From NCBI GenBank assembly GCA_905182155.1, contig CAJJAX010000039.1:1-47008 (forward strand): 47,008 nucleotides of DNA, in the 5' to 3' direction. This DNA is from an uncultured Pseudomonadales bacterium. GTDB taxonomy: Bacteria > Pseudomonadota > Gammaproteobacteria > Pseudomonadales > Azotimanducaceae. Shown one piece after another: positions 28,423-37,795 of the stretch (positions within the stretch are counted from its first letter, which is position 1; each line of letters opens with the position of its first letter). A program made the position numbers and the translations under genes. The notes beneath the pieces are model-generated. The model did not search any database and was not told the origin of the DNA. It saw nothing but the letters and a program-made list of their open reading frames with translations.

Positions 28423-29792
28423 TTCGGAAACTGCCTGAATCAGACGGCTCGAATGCTGAAATCTTTTCGGTCAGCGATTTAAACAAAGCCGCTAAATCTT
28501 TATTAGAAGGCCACTTCCCAATGGTCTTTGTCGAAGGTGAAATCTCCAATTTCAGTGTGCCGGCTTCCGGTCACTGGTACCTCACGCTCAAAGATGAGGG
28601 CGGCCAGCTGCGTACGGCAATGTTTCGCAATCGAAACCAGCGGGTACGATTCAAGCCCAGAAATGGCCTAAAAGTGCTGATTCGCGGCAAGATCAGCCTG
28701 TATGAGGCCCGGGGCGAGTATCAGTTTATTGCAGAACACATGGAAGAAGCCGGTGAAGGCGAGCTGCGGCGCGCCTTCGAGCAACTCAAACAACGCTTGC
28801 AAGCCGATGGCCTCTTTGATGAAGCGCGTAAGCGCGCCTTACCCGGGCTTCCCAAACACCTTGCGATTATTACGTCGCCAACGGGCGCGGCCATTCGGGA
28901 TGTGTTGAGCGTTCTAAAACGTCGATTCCCAGCGCTCAATTGCACGATTATTCCCAGTCAAGTTCAGGGCGAAGAGGCCACTGCGCAGGTCGTTGCCGCC
29001 TTGGCTCTGGCCAATGCTTTTGACAACCCTGGTTTTGATGCCATCTTGCTCACCCGAGGGGGTGGCTCGCTCGAGGACCTTTGGACCTTTAATACCGAAC
29101 CCGTTGCCCTCGCCATTGCCAACAGCCGCATCCCGGTGGTCAGCGCCATCGGTCACGAATCCGACTTCACCATTGCCGACTTTGTCGCCGACATTCGGGC
29201 CGCAACCCCTTCGGCCGCCGCTGAGATTCTTGCGCCAGACCAGACCGACTGGATGCAGCAATTCGACGGCTTAGCCCAGCGTTTGACGCGAGCGCAAAGT
29301 AACCATCTGAGGGCGGCCCAGGCCGCTGTCCAAAGCTTAACCCGGCGTCTACGCAACCCATCCCAAACCCTGACTCAGATGAGCGAGCGCCTGGAGCGGT
29401 TGCAACCTCGACTGTTAACGGCCGTGAAACGCGCCTTAGATCATCCAGAAATCGACCGTTTAGAAAAACAATTGCAAACAGGGGTTGAGCAGCAACTCAA
29501 GCAAGCTCAAACTCGGCTGTCATCCGCCTCAGCGAGACAAACTGAGCTGATGCAACGACAACTCATCGATGAACGCAGCAACCTGCAGCGTTTAGCCGGC
29601 CAACTCAATGCACTCAGCCCACTGGCCGTCATGGACCGCGGATTCAGTTTGGTCAGAAACGAGCAGCAAGGCTTAATCAGTCGGGCAGCGCAATTGCAGG
29701 CGGATCAAACCATCACGATCGACTTTGCAGACGGCAGAGCTGACGCCATCATTCAAAACAAACCCACGCTTAAAGTCGAGGGCGCCCCTTGA
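28419..29792 (+). CDS. xseA: Exodeoxyribonuclease VII large subunit
   Basis: This is the catalytic subunit of exonuclease VII, which degrades single-stranded DNA from both ends. The 457-aa product is the normal length. The N-terminal OB fold (VFVEGEISNFSVPASGHWYL) runs to about residue 105. The catalytic domain has IITSPTGAAIRDVLSVL and LLTRGGGSLEDLW...VVSAIGHESDFTIADFVADIRAATPSAAAE in parts. A long coiled-coil helical domain covers about 270-400. It ends LSPLAVMDRGFSLVR. It overlaps both its upstream and downstream neighbours by 4 bp. The small subunit gene xseB is not in the window. Confidence 0.95.
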   Translation: MIRKLPESDGSNAEIFSVSDLNKAAKSLLEGHFPMVFVEGEISNFSVPASGHWYLTLKDEGGQLRTAMFRNRNQRVRFKPRNGLKVLIRGKISLYEARGEYQFIAEHMEEAGEGELRRAFEQLKQRLQADGLFDEARKRALPGLPKHLAIITSPTGAAIRDVLSVLKRRFPALNCTIIPSQVQGEEATAQVVAALALANAFDNPGFDAILLTRGGGSLEDLWTFNTEPVALAIANSRIPVVSAIGHESDFTIADFVADIRAATPSAAAEILAPDQTDWMQQFDGLAQRLTRAQSNHLRAAQAAVQSLTRRLRNPSQTLTQMSERLERLQPRLLTAVKRALDHPEIDRLEKQLQTGVEQQLKQAQTRLSSASARQTELMQRQLIDERSNLQRLAGQLNALSPLAVMDRGFSLVRNEQQGLISRAAQLQADQTITIDFADGRADAIIQNKPTLKVEGAP

Positions 29793-30605
29793 AACCCGTT
29801 TTATTCTTAAGTGCCCTGTTAACCGCGCTTTTGTTGCTTCAAAACCCGGTCGCCGCTCAACCGGTTCACACCCCCGTGCCTGGCGGCGTGGCGGTGATGG
29901 CACTACCGGCGAACACAAAATCCGCCCAGTTCCTCGGCAACCCGGTTCTGATTACGGGCGATTCAGCAAACCCGGTTGCGGTTGTGGGCATTGCAATGGA
30001 CCAGGCGCCAGGGCCCGCGCGCCTTGATCTCGCCGAGGGGCGCAATCGCCTTCGATGTCCGTGAAAAAAACTATCTCACCGAGCGCCTAACCATCCAAGA
30101 CAATAATAAGGTTACGCCGCCGGCGCGGGATTACGATCGAATCAGTCGGGACCGGAAAGAGATGATGGCGGTTTTCGAGTCGTTCAGCACCGATCGAACC
30201 ATTGACGCCAAAACCCTTGCCTTCATCACGCCGGTCATAGGCCGAATCTCATCACCCTTTGGTAAACGACGGATTTTAAATGACCAAGTACGAAGCCCGC
30301 ATTCTGGCTTGGATATCGCAGCCCCAGAGGGCACGCCGATCAAAGCTGCCGCGGCAGGTACGGTTCGCGCCACAGGCGATTATTTTTTTAACGGCAAGAC
30401 GGTGTTGATTGACCACGGCCAAGGCCTGATCACGATGTACTGTCACCTAAGTCAAGTCGATGTACAACTCGACATGACCATTGCCCAAGGCGAGATTATT
30501 GGCCTCGTGGGCCAAACCGGTCGGGTCACGGGCCCGCATCTGCACTTCAGCGTCAACTTAAATCAAGTCCGGGTTGATCCTGGGTTATTTCTGACGTCAC
30601 CCTAG
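29789..30605 (+). CDS. M23-family peptidoglycan endopeptidase, one indel
   Basis: This is a periplasmic zinc peptidase of the LytM type that cuts peptidoglycan cross-bridges or activates amidases. ATG 29789 overlaps the xseA stop. A signal peptide (MKPVLFLSALLTALLLL to AAQP) is followed by an Ig-like N-terminal part. The frame changes near 30035-30045 (GPARLDLAEGRNR to IAFDVREKNYL). The catalytic domain has SPHSGLDIAAPEGTPI (His and Asp ligands), HLSQ and GPHLHFSV (His pair), all intact. The joined length is about 272 aa. Convergent with der. Confidence 0.87.
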
Positions 30606-30681
30606 AGCTCGGGCGTAAACCCGCTCAACCCAGTTGGCAACTCAATTTTGCAGCGGCAACAGCGCTATTTTTTGCTCTTTA

Positions 30682-30707
30682 GCGCGATCAATCGTGTTGG
30701 ATCGCGC
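30682..30707. terminator. Possible bidirectional terminator hairpin between convergent genes
   Basis: GCGCGATC (30682-30689) pairs with GATCGCGC (30700-30707) around a 10-bp loop, between the convergent M23 peptidase gene and der. No strong T run follows in either direction, so the call is weak. Confidence 0.35.
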
Positions 30708-30726
30708 GTTTGTAGCGACTGCAGCG

Positions 30727-32142
30727 CTAGCGCTTGCGCTTCTTAGCGCGCTCAACATCATCCTTCAGCAAGCGCCTTTTTTTACTGACCTCTCGATCCG
30801 TGAGGTGTACTTTCTTATCTTTAAACGGATTATCGCCCGTTCTAAACTCGATTCTGAGCGGCGTGCCTTCCAAACCAAGCGCTTTATGAAACCGTTTTTG
30901 TAGATACCGTTTGTAAGACGCGGGTACGGCCTCGGTTTGATTGCCATGAATGATAATAATCGGCGGATTGCTTCCGCCTGCATGCGCATACCGGAGTTTG
31001 ATTCGCCGGCCGTGCACCATTGGTGGTTGGAACTCAGCCAAGGCCTCTGCCAGAACCTTGTTCAACTTCGTAGTTGCCAGTGATTTAGTGGCCGAGTCAT
31101 AAGACTTTAAGATCGACTTATACAAGTTGCCAACACCCGACCCATGCAACGCCGAGATAAAATGGATTGTTGCAAAATCAATGAAGGTAAGTCGGCGTTG
31201 TATTTCACTTTTGATATGGTTCTTTTGTTCTTGATTCGTGCCGTCCCACTTATTCACGGCAATCACCAAGGCTCGACCTGCCTCCAGGACATGTCCTAAA
31301 AGATGCAGATCCTGGTCAACGAGGTTTTCATGGGCATCGATCATCAAGATCACAACATTCGCATCGGCAATGGCGTCCAACGCCTTAATCACTGAAAACT
31401 TTTCAACCGCTTCAGAGATCTTTCCTCGTCGGCGAACCCCAGCGGTATCGATAATGGTGTATTCCTGGCCCTCGCGTTCAAAGGGAATATAGATGCTGTC
31501 CCGAGTCGTACCGGCCTGATCAAACACCACAACACGATCTTCGCCAAGCATCCGATTGACTAAGGTGGACTTGCCAACATTGGGGCGCCCCACCACCGCC
31601 ATCTTAATGCCGCGGGCTTCTTCCTCACCAGCGCCATCGTCTTCCTTAACAGGCAGACGCGCTAGAACAACCTCCCCCATTAAATACGCCACGCCATGAC
31701 CGTTCGAGGCCGAAATCAGCTCAGCGCCACCGAACCCCAATTCCGCGAATTCGCCTTCGATATAGTTAGCATTCTGCCCATCGATTTTATTAGCGACTAA
31801 AACAACGGGTTTGCCTTGGGACCGCAGTAAGTGCGCGATATCATGGTCCCCCGGCAAGCGTCCGGATTTAGCATCCACTAAAAATAAGACGAGATCCGCT
31901 TCGGTGATTGCCGCTCGGGATTGGTCCGCCATCGGTTTATCGATGCCCTGCTCGTCACCAGACAAGCCCCCAGTATCAACCACCAGATAATCGAAATCAC
32001 CCATCACACCACGGCCGTATTGTCGGTCCCGGGTAAGGCCTGAAAGGCTCGCAACCAGAGCATCTCGGGTTTTGGTCAGCCGATTAAAAAGCGTGGATTT
32101 CCCAACATTCGGGCGGCCAACTAGGGCGATGACGGGCAGCAT
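30727..32142 (-). CDS. der: Ribosome-assembly GTPase Der (EngA)
   Basis: Der is a double GTPase needed for 50S subunit maturation. About 471 aa from the ATG at 32142, chosen because the protein starts MLPVIALVGRPNVGKSTLFN with its first P-loop. It is 8 bp after the bamB stop, and upstream ATGs lie inside bamB. The two G domains have GRPNVGKST twice, DTGG and DTAG switch motifs, NKID and NKWD base-recognition motifs. The C-terminal KH-like domain and a Lys/Arg-rich tail (VERAKKRKR) complete it. It ends the long leftward housekeeping run. Confidence 0.96.
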   Translation of the reverse strand: MLPVIALVGRPNVGKSTLFNRLTKTRDALVASLSGLTRDRQYGRGVMGDFDYLVVDTGGLSGDEQGIDKPMADQSRAAITEADLVLFLVDAKSGRLPGDHDIAHLLRSQGKPVVLVANKIDGQNANYIEGEFAELGFGGAELISASNGHGVAYLMGEVVLARLPVKEDDGAGEEEARGIKMAVVGRPNVGKSTLVNRMLGEDRVVVFDQAGTTRDSIYIPFEREGQEYTIIDTAGVRRRGKISEAVEKFSVIKALDAIADANVVILMIDAHENLVDQDLHLLGHVLEAGRALVIAVNKWDGTNQEQKNHIKSEIQRRLTFIDFATIHFISALHGSGVGNLYKSILKSYDSATKSLATTKLNKVLAEALAEFQPPMVHGRRIKLRYAHAGGSNPPIIIIHGNQTEAVPASYKRYLQKRFHKALGLEGTPLRIEFRTGDNPFKDKKVHLTDREVSKKRRLLKDDVERAKKRKR

Positions 32143-32149
32143 CAGATGC

Positions 32150-33352
32150 CTACTGAATCTCGAAAGCCGAAAGGCGTCCGCTGTTACCCATGACATAAAG
32201 GCGATTGCCGTCAGCGAGTGCCGGCGTATAAAGCCCTTTGGTATCGACACGACGACGCCCGACAAAACGGCCGTCCGATTGCGCGATCAAATGGACATAG
32301 CCTTCAAAGTCGCCGACGGCAAGGTAGCTTCCGATCGCAACTGGGGTGGTAAGGTCTCTATTTAAAAGATCATCCACCGCCCACTGGATTCGGCCATTAT
32401 CCATATCAAATGCCGTTACCTGATCCGTTACAGAAGCAAGATACACGTTGCCAAACCCCGTACCCAGCCCAACCGTGGTTGAGGCTTCTTCAGACCAGAG
32501 CGGGCGACCCGCATTCAAATCAATGGCAAGGATCCTACCTTGATAACTGGCAACATAGAGCCTGCCACTTTGATAAACCATCCTGCCATCAATATCAATC
32601 AAGCGTTCTAAATCAGACCGGCCTTTGGCCGCTGCGACGCGTTCATCGATGGCCGCAACGCCGCGATCAGGATCAATCAGCGCCACCCGCCCATTGGCGA
32701 ATCCAGCGATTGCGACATCGTCTCGAAGGATCGGCGTGGACGTGCCGCGTAAGGTCAAAGCCGGCAAGGACGTACTAAACCGCCAACGCTGCTCGCCCGT
32801 AAACGCATCGATGCCGGTCACGCTGCCATCGATGGCCTGGGCAACAACCAACTGATTGAGAATCTGTGGCGGGGCGAGCACTTCGCTTGAAACGACGGCC
32901 CGCCAAGCGAGGGATCCATCACTCTGATACAGGGCCAGTACTTCCCCTGCCGCCGTGCCAACCAAGATAATGTCATTACCCGCACCAACCCCGCCGGTAA
33001 TGACATCGACGTCCTTCGCAAAGGCATGATCGACATCGACCTCAGCATAAATTTTTCGAACGTCTTGGGACCAAACCTTGTTGCCGGTATCCGCCTGAAG
33101 CGCCATGATTGTGCCATCGGCGGAGGCTGCAAAAATTCGACCGCCACTGAGTGCGGGTTCAAGCTTAATGGCCTTATCGTCTGCGCCCGCACCAATTCGA
33201 GCGGTCCACAGTGCGGAAAAAGACACCTCTGACTGAATTTTCTTCAAAGCCGCTGGCTTGATGACGTCTTCATCTTTGCCATCAAACCAACTGCAACCAC
33301 CCAATAAACCGAGCAGCAATAGGCTATAGGGCAGCGTGCGCCTGATCATCAT
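32150..33352 (-). CDS. bamB: Outer-membrane assembly lipoprotein BamB
   Basis: This periplasm-facing lipoprotein of the BAM complex helps insert beta-barrel proteins. The 400-aa product has a lipobox (LLGLLGGC, Cys20) followed by an eight-bladed PQQ-like beta-propeller. Repeated blade motifs are readable, for example ALQADTGNKVWSQDV, ALYQSDGSLAWRAVV, GIDAFTGEQRWRFST, AIDLNAGRPLWSEEA and AFDMDNGRIQWAVDD. It overlaps yfgM by 4 bp. Order and length match E. coli. Confidence 0.95.
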   Translation of the reverse strand: MMIRRTLPYSLLLLGLLGGCSWFDGKDEDVIKPAALKKIQSEVSFSALWTARIGAGADDKAIKLEPALSGGRIFAASADGTIMALQADTGNKVWSQDVRKIYAEVDVDHAFAKDVDVITGGVGAGNDIILVGTAAGEVLALYQSDGSLAWRAVVSSEVLAPPQILNQLVVAQAIDGSVTGIDAFTGEQRWRFSTSLPALTLRGTSTPILRDDVAIAGFANGRVALIDPDRGVAAIDERVAAAKGRSDLERLIDIDGRMVYQSGRLYVASYQGRILAIDLNAGRPLWSEEASTTVGLGTGFGNVYLASVTDQVTAFDMDNGRIQWAVDDLLNRDLTTPVAIGSYLAVGDFEGYVHLIAQSDGRFVGRRRVDTKGLYTPALADGNRLYVMGNSGRLSAFEIQ

Positions 33353-34119
33353 CCATTGTCCTTAGTATCTGCTGGCATCGCATCTGCCTCGGCAGCATCA
33401 ACTGACGCCGCATCTTGAACCGCTGCAGGTTGGTCATCAGAGATACTTTCGTCTAAATCAGCTTGATCGACGGCCGCCGCAGCAAACGTCAGATCCTCAA
33501 CCTTCATGGTTAAACCCGGGAGGCCATCTTCGCCAGCGGTGTTAACCGCCAATTGATAGGCCTGCCGTGCCTCATCAAGTCGGTCGAGTTGATACAACAA
33601 ATCGCCTTCCGCCTCGTGCCGCGCCGCAGTAAAACCAGCCCATTGCATTGGCTCTGCTAATAAAGTCAAACCTTCCTCGGGGCGATCCTGGGCGCCCAAG
33701 AGTCGCGCCAATCGAATCTGCACCAAAGGCAGCAGCTGCTCACTGGCCGATCCTTTTATCGTGCGCAAAGCCGATTCGGCCTCGCTCAATTTGCCCGAAC
33801 CAAAATGAAGCTTTGCAACCTGGAGTCCGGCTAATACCGCATAGTTGGTATCCGAATGATCTGCCATAAACGCGTCGCCTAGAGAGATCGCCGCTGATCG
33901 CTGATCTGCGTCGGCAGCACTCTCCCGAGCAGCGGTTTGAAACGTCGAAAACGCATCACTCGCAGCGTCTGCTGCAGACCGCTTTTGGTCCTCCCAGGAC
34001 CTATATCCAAAATTACCGCCCAGAACGAATACCAAACCGATTGCCAGAAACCAACCGTTCTGACGGAAAAAAGTCTGTATTTTCTCGACCTGCTCTTCTT
34101 CGCTCGTATCCAGCGCCAC
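33349..34119 (-). CDS. yfgM: YfgM family ancillary SecYEG translocon subunit
   Basis: The 256-aa product has a cytosolic N-terminus (SEEEQVEKIQTFFRQNGW), one membrane span at about residues 20-40 and a periplasmic TPR-like helical domain. E. coli YfgM associates with SecYEG and the chaperone PpiD. A C-terminal Asp/Ala-rich tail of about 40 residues (DQADLDESISDDQPA onward) is longer than in E. coli and looks disordered. It is 69 bp after hisS and overlaps bamB. Confidence 0.9.
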   Translation of the reverse strand: MALDTSEEEQVEKIQTFFRQNGWFLAIGLVFVLGGNFGYRSWEDQKRSAADAASDAFSTFQTAARESAADADQRSAAISLGDAFMADHSDTNYAVLAGLQVAKLHFGSGKLSEAESALRTIKGSASEQLLPLVQIRLARLLGAQDRPEEGLTLLAEPMQWAGFTAARHEAEGDLLYQLDRLDEARQAYQLAVNTAGEDGLPGLTMKVEDLTFAAAAVDQADLDESISDDQPAAVQDAASVDAAEADAMPADTKDNG

Positions 34120-34188
34120 GTGCCCTACTCCTGTAACAAGTTCTTTATTATCTTCTGTTTGCTGTTCCTGCGCTCGCCTAGGCGCTCC

Positions 34189-35457
34189 TTACGGCTTAAA
34201 ACGCTGCTGCAACCGTTCCATCAAAGCGGACCCTTGCACCAAGGCCTGACCACCCTCACCCCGCAACTCACGAACACTCACAGCATCTTGAGCAAGCTCA
34301 TCTTCCGCCACAATGAGCGCGATTTCAGCGCCAGACGCATCGGCCTTTTTCATTTGAGCCTTGAGCTTTCCAGCACCTGCATGAACCTGAATCGAAAGGC
34401 CCAGGTGGGTCCGCACTTGTTCTGCAAGAACGAGCATCTTTGCCCGCGCGTCATCACCAACGGACACACCATAAATGTCGACCCGGCTCATTTGCGTCTC
34501 ATGACCTTCAAGCATTAAAGCCAGCCGATCTAAACCCAATGCAAAGCCAACGCAGGGGGTTGTTTTACCACCCAACTGCGCCACTAACCCATCATAGCGA
34601 CCACCACCACAAATCGTGCCCTGAGCACCCAATTGATCCGTGACCCACTCGAAAACCGTGCGGTTGTAATAGTCCAAACCGCGCACAATGCTCGGATTGA
34701 TCCGATAGCGTTGTCCGGCGGCGTCCAGTATCGCACACAGGCCGGTAAAATGCTTTCGAGACGCCGCATCAATAAAGTCACTGAGCACGGGCGCATCCGC
34801 CAACAGGGCCTGCGTTGCCGGGACCTTGCTATCTAATATTCGCATTGGATTGGTGGTCAGTCTGCGAAGACTGTCCTCATCCAAATCCGCTTTATATTGC
34901 GTTAAATAATTCACCAATGCCGCGCTAAAGGCTTGCCGGCTTTCGGCATCGCCGACTGAATTGAGCTCAAGGGTCACCGAGCTTGATAAGCCTAAGACCG
35001 ACCAGAGTCGCGCTGAAAGCAGCAGTAGCTCAGCATCAATATCAGGGCCTTCCATCCCGATGCACTCCACACCAATCTGATCGAACTGCCGGTAGCGCCC
35101 TTTCTGGGGACGCTCATAACGAAACATAGGCCCGGTATACCAAAGCCTTTGAGTTTGATTGAACGCCAGACCATGCTCGTTCACAAAGCGAACCAACCCG
35201 GCAGTACCTTCGGGTCGCAGCGTCAAACTCTCTTGGTTGCGATCATTAAAGGTATACATTTCTTTTTCGACGATATCGGTGCTGGCACCCACCAGGCGGC
35301 TGAACAAACTGGTGCTTTCCAATACCGGCAAGCCAACTTCCTGATAGCCATAGTCGCCCAGCACACGCCGAGCCCGATCTTCGATCGCACGAAAGCGTGC
35401 TTTTTTTTCAGGGAGCAGATCCTGCATTCCTCGGACGGCTTTGATCACATTAGTCAC
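34189..35457 (-). CDS. hisS: Histidyl-tRNA synthetase
   Basis: This charges tRNA-His with histidine. The 422-aa product is the usual bacterial length. It opens with VIKAVRGMQDLLPEKKARF. Class II motif 2 is FRYERPQKGRYRQFDQIGVECIG (quoted in parts: MFRYERPQKGRYRQF, QIGVECIG). The histidine-specific motifs are RGLDYYNRTVFEWV and GGRYDGLVAQLGG, and motif 3 is GFALGLDRLALML. The anticodon-binding domain follows. It lies 13 bp downstream of ispG in the same run. Confidence 0.97.
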   Translation of the reverse strand: MTNVIKAVRGMQDLLPEKKARFRAIEDRARRVLGDYGYQEVGLPVLESTSLFSRLVGASTDIVEKEMYTFNDRNQESLTLRPEGTAGLVRFVNEHGLAFNQTQRLWYTGPMFRYERPQKGRYRQFDQIGVECIGMEGPDIDAELLLLSARLWSVLGLSSSVTLELNSVGDAESRQAFSAALVNYLTQYKADLDEDSLRRLTTNPMRILDSKVPATQALLADAPVLSDFIDAASRKHFTGLCAILDAAGQRYRINPSIVRGLDYYNRTVFEWVTDQLGAQGTICGGGRYDGLVAQLGGKTTPCVGFALGLDRLALMLEGHETQMSRVDIYGVSVGDDARAKMLVLAEQVRTHLGLSIQVHAGAGKLKAQMKKADASGAEIALIVAEDELAQDAVSVRELRGEGGQALVQGSALMERLQQRFKP

Positions 35458-35470
35458 TGCAGACTTCCAC

Positions 35471-36601
35471 TCAGCTGGACGTTAATTGAAGGTTTTCGTC
35501 GGCTTCGGCCGCAATTTTTTCGGCAACTCGCGCACGAACCATCGCCTCAAGATCGTCGACGAGCGTGGCGTTCTGGATTTTTCTTGATGGCACTCCCTCG
35601 ACATAGGCGAGGTTATTAGGACTCGCGCCAGTTAATCCAATCTCGGCGACCTTCGCCTCGCCCGGTCCGTTAACGATGCAGCCGATTACCGCCACATCGA
35701 TCGGCGTCGTGATGTCTTCGAGGCGTGACTCAAGCTCATTCACAACCGAGATGACATCGAAGTTCTGACGCGAACAACTCGGGCAAGCAACCAAATTCAC
35801 GCCCTTGTGACGTAAACCGAGGCTTTTGAGAATATCGAAGCCAACTTTAACTTCCTCGACAGGATCAGCGGCCAGCGATATGCGGATCGTGTCTCCAATA
35901 CCTTCCATCAACAGCGCGCCAAGCCCGATAGCAGACTTGACCGTACCAGAACGCAGGCCGCCCGCCTCGGTAATACCGAGGTGCAGAGGCTGATCGATCT
36001 GCGTCGCGAGTTGACGGTAGGCCTCGATGGTCATAAAAATATCAGAAGCCTTGAGGCTGAGCTTGAACTGATCGAAGTTCTCAGCATCCAGCATCTCAAT
36101 ATTGCGCATCGCCGACTCCACCATCGCCGTCGCATTCGGCTCTTTATACTTACGCATTAAATCCTTGCCTAAGGACCCGGCGTTTACCCCGATGCGGATA
36201 GGAATACCTTGATCCTTGCAAGCACTAACGACCGCGCGCACTCTATCTGGGCTGCCAATATTGCCGGGATTAATGCGAAGGCAGGCGGCACCTGCTTCTG
36301 CAGCTTCAATTGCACGTTTATAATGAAAGTGTATGTCCGCGACAAGAGGCACATTCACCTTGGAGCGAATCTCCTTAAACGCCGCAGCTGCATCCATACT
36401 CGGCACCGAGACTCGCACAATGTCGACGCCTGCCGTAACAAGTCGCTGGATCTGCTTAAGCGTCGCGTCAACGTCACAAGTCTCTGTATTGGTCATGCTC
36501 TGCACCGAAATCGGCGCATCGCCACCCAACCGGCACCGTTCCCGACCATGATCTGTTCGCGATTCCCGCCGCACTATTTGGGAGTCTTCGCTACACATCA
36601 A
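35471..36601 (-). CDS. ispG: 4-hydroxy-3-methylbut-2-enyl diphosphate synthase IspG (GcpE)
   Basis: This [4Fe-4S] enzyme catalyses the penultimate step of the MEP isoprenoid pathway. The 376-aa product has a TIM barrel with [29 protein letters not shown] and [11 protein letters not shown], followed by the iron-sulfur domain with [11 protein letters not shown] and [11 protein letters not shown], which supply the three cysteine ligands. It is supplied with clusters by the isc operon encoded further right in the same run. It is followed by hisS and preceded by rodZ, as in E. coli. Confidence 0.96.
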   Translation of the reverse strand: MMCSEDSQIVRRESRTDHGRERCRLGGDAPISVQSMTNTETCDVDATLKQIQRLVTAGVDIVRVSVPSMDAAAAFKEIRSKVNVPLVADIHFHYKRAIEAAEAGAACLRINPGNIGSPDRVRAVVSACKDQGIPIRIGVNAGSLGKDLMRKYKEPNATAMVESAMRNIEMLDAENFDQFKLSLKASDIFMTIEAYRQLATQIDQPLHLGITEAGGLRSGTVKSAIGLGALLMEGIGDTIRISLAADPVEEVKVGFDILKSLGLRHKGVNLVACPSCSRQNFDVISVVNELESRLEDITTPIDVAVIGCIVNGPGEAKVAEIGLTGASPNNLAYVEGVPSRKIQNATLVDDLEAMVRARVAEKIAAEADENLQLTSS

Positions 36602-36607
36602 TGACTC

Positions 36608-37795
36608 CTAATTCGTAAGGGTTAATCGAGCGATCGCATCGCGTGTTGTTGCTGATTCGAGATCGACCAACCGACCGTTAAACTCGATACTCGCCATGGG
36701 TGCATTGCCCAGCAGTACCGTTAAGGGCGCTCTACCGGTCAGTAAAAGCACATCGCCGGCACGATTAAGGTCGCCATAAATCAATTCATTTTGACTATCC
36801 GCTACTTCTATCCAACATTCACCGATGAGCGTGGCCTTTAACTCATCCGAGCCACCGGCATCAACGAGAATTTGCCGGCCATCATCTCGATTTTCTCGGC
36901 GAATATTGACTCGCCCTGAAATCCCGCCGCCCACATCGAGGTTGAATTGAACATCCTGCTCATCGCTCAACCGCCCTGGCCGCCGCGAATTATTGACGCC
37001 ATCCGCCGCGCCAAGATCGGTCAATGTGGACTCAGCCTGAATCACATCCTCAACACCAGCCAATAGACCTGCCTCGCCGTTAAGGGTTCCCAAAACAACG
37101 TTTTCGGACACGGTGATCGGCCTTTCGACCGGTGCCACGGTTACCGGCGTTGAACGATCAAAATCGGCTACCCAGTCTGGCCTTGGCGCCGGGGCCGCCG
37201 CCGATCCGGCACTCAGTTTCTCGCCGAGCGCTTTATCAATTGCTACGGCCTCAACAGGGCTGGCCTCAAACGACGGATCAGTTAATGCGCTGGAACCGAC
37301 TAAAGCCCGCACTGAATCTGGCGTGCTGCCGGATGATTGATTGACCCGTGCCGGCGCGGGCGGCGTGGGCTTCATCGCAGATGCATTATCATCGTCTGGA
37401 ATCAACAACCACACCAAGAGCACCAAAATCAAAACAATACCCAAGCCAATCAAACCAGTCAGTACGACAGGCCCGGAGAATCGATTCTCCTGCACACTCA
37501 CACTAACATCCGCCGGCATCTCTGCCAGGGTTTCACGGAATTCCTCGTCGTACAATTGCACCAGCAGACCGCCATCGAGGCCCACAACCCGCGCATAGCT
37601 ACGCAAATAGCCTCGGACAAAAGCTTGCTTCGGTAATCTCTCAAACTCACCCGCATCCATGTACCGAATGTACGTCACGGTTAGGAACAACGCGTCAGCA
37701 ACCGCCGCTTGCGTCAGACCAGCAGCTTCTCGGGCCTGTCTTAATTGATCTGAGACGGTCAAAGCTTTGACCTGATCCATATCCTCACCGCTCAT
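36608..37795 (-). CDS. rodZ: Cytoskeletal shape protein RodZ
   Basis: This bitopic membrane protein links MreB to the cell-wall machinery. The 395-aa product has an N-terminal Cro-like HTH (LRQAREAAGLTQAAVADALF, YLRSYARVVGLD) that contacts MreB. A single membrane span lies at about residues 113-132. A low-complexity periplasmic linker follows, then the C-terminal beta domain (DUF4115) from about residue 310 with ECWIEVADSQNELIYGDLN. The start overlaps the pilW end by 11 bp. Confidence 0.92.
   Translation of the reverse strand: MSGEDMDQVKALTVSDQLRQAREAAGLTQAAVADALFLTVTYIRYMDAGEFERLPKQAFVRGYLRSYARVVGLDGGLLVQLYDEEFRETLAEMPADVSVSVQENRFSGPVVLTGLIGLGIVLILVLLVWLLIPDDDNASAMKPTPPAPARVNQSSGSTPDSVRALVGSSALTDPSFEASPVEAVAIDKALGEKLSAGSAAAPAPRPDWVADFDRSTPVTVAPVERPITVSENVVLGTLNGEAGLLAGVEDVIQAESTLTDLGAADGVNNSRRPGRLSDEQDVQFNLDVGGGISGRVNIRRENRDDGRQILVDAGGSDELKATLIGECWIEVADSQNELIYGDLNRAGDVLLLTGRAPLTVLLGNAPMASIEFNGRLVDLESATTRDAIARLTLTN

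Noticed and set aside
32072..32365. Rightward reading frames opposite der and bamB
   Set aside because: They run antisense to well-conserved genes and start or stop without ribosome binding sites or family motifs.
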